5,163 nucleotides of DNA. It comes from Pseudomonadota bacterium. GTDB taxonomy: Bacteria; Pseudomonadota; Alphaproteobacteria; Rhizobiales; Rhizobiaceae. The stretch covers positions 1 through 5,163 of the forward strand of contig JAEWHN010000306.1 of NCBI GenBank assembly GCA_023387775.1, read 5' to 3'. How positions within the stretch are numbered: position 1 is the stretch's first letter; every line of letters begins with the position of its first letter. Under the pieces are notes generated by a model. It ran no database searches, was not told the DNA's origin, and saw only the letters and a program-made list of their open reading frames with translations. Below are positions 4,526-5,163 of the stretch, piece by piece. Made by a program: the position numbers and the translations under genes.

Positions 4526-5163
4526 GGTTGGCTCCATTGGAATGCAAGCGGGTAAGGGCGAGGATGTGGCCGGCGATCCTCGCCAGAGGCAGCTGGCGCT
4601 CGACCGCGCCGGCCTCGAAGGCGGCGCGCGGCATGCCGTAGACCAGGCTGGTGGCCTCGTCCTGGCCGAGCGTGGCGGCGCCGGCCCGGCGCAGGGCCAG
4701 CAGGCCCTCGGCGCCGTCGCGGCCCATGCCGGTCAGGATGGCGCCGACGGCCCTTGCGCCGGCGGTCCGGGCGACCGAGCCAAACAGCACGTCGACCGAC
4801 GGCCGGTGGCCGCTGACCGGGTCGCCGGCGCGCAGCCGGCAGCGCAGCGTGCCGGTGCCGGCGACCTCGAGATGCGCCACCCCGCCGGGGGCGAGATAGA
4901 CCTGGCCGGGGACAAGCGGCGCGCCGTCGACGGCCTCGCTGACCTCGGGCCGGCAGATGCGGTTGAGGCGCTCGGCAAAGCTCTTGGTGAACACCGGCGG
5001 CATGTGCTGGGTGATCACGGTCGGCGGGCAGTTGGCCGGGAACTGCGACAGGATGGTGACCAGCGCCTCGACGCCGCCGGTCGAGGCGCCGATGGCGACG
5101 ACGCGGCCGTCGGGCGCGAAGGCGCCGCCGGCGGCCGGCGCCGGCGCGCGCGCGGCCGATGCC
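4503..5163 (-). CDS. cheB: Chemotaxis methylesterase CheB, C-terminal catalytic part (5' end outside window)
   Basis: The last 219 residues of CheB, the phosphorylation-activated enzyme that removes methyl groups from receptor glutamates and can deamidate glutamines. The frame is open to the right edge. The visible part begins with an Ala/Pro-rich interdomain linker and then AIGASTGG with the nucleophile Ser (codon 5084-5082). The catalytic His is in VITQHMPP (codon 5006-5004) and the Asp in GMGRDGAEGL (codon 4718-4716), matching Ser164/His190/Asp286 of E. coli CheB. PGQVYLAPGG and the C-terminal SLVYGMPRAA segment are also typical. The N-terminal receiver domain should lie beyond the window. 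Its 3' end runs 23 bp into cheY, so the two genes are cotranscribed and probably translationally coupled. The GTG at 5018 is internal, not a start. Confidence 0.96.
   Translation of the reverse strand, partial: ASAARAPAPAAGGAFAPDGRVVAIGASTGGVEALVTILSQFPANCPPTVITQHMPPVFTKSFAERLNRICRPEVSEAVDGAPLVPGQVYLAPGGVAHLEVAGTGTLRCRLRAGDPVSGHRPSVDVLFGSVARTAGARAVGAILTGMGRDGAEGLLALRRAGAATLGQDEATSLVYGMPRAAFEAGAVERQLPLARIAGHILALTRLHSNGANHVVRTTS

Overview
The window looks like chromosomal DNA of a high-GC alphaproteobacterium. The evidence is the chemotaxis gene order cheB-cheY-cheD followed by a small gene, as in the Sinorhizobium and Caulobacter che clusters, and the receptor tip variant NAGVEAARAGDAGRG, which is frequent in alphaproteobacterial receptors. 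Genus cannot be fixed from this stretch.

Layout. 1-967 (+): 3' part of a GT4-type glycosyltransferase, entering from the left edge. 1011-2579 (-): a complete soluble globin-coupled methyl-accepting chemotaxis protein (HemAT-like oxygen receptor), convergent with the glycosyltransferase across a 43-bp gap. 2580-3087: a 508-bp non-coding stretch with a 36% GC island, a perfect 9+9 bp inverted repeat that looks like an operator, two smaller palindromes and a hairpin just upstream of the receptor's ribosome binding site. 3088-5163 (-): the 3' end of a che operon, transcribed cheB (methylesterase part only, runs off the right edge) > cheY > cheD > a 166-aa unassigned gene.

How they fit. The receptor would sense O2 through a heme globin domain and signal to CheA. 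CheY carries the phosphoryl signal. CheB and CheD adjust receptor methylation and amidation. The last gene is the most interesting item: a Pro/Ala repeat region followed by a predicted two-helix hairpin with a D-x-x-x-Q motif, the catalytic signature of the CheY-P phosphatase CheZ, in the position that cheT occupies in Sinorhizobium meliloti. It and CheD end in the same Glu-Leu-Phe tail after a Pro-rich linker, which suggests a shared docking partner. All functional calls come from reading motifs by eye; no database search was run.
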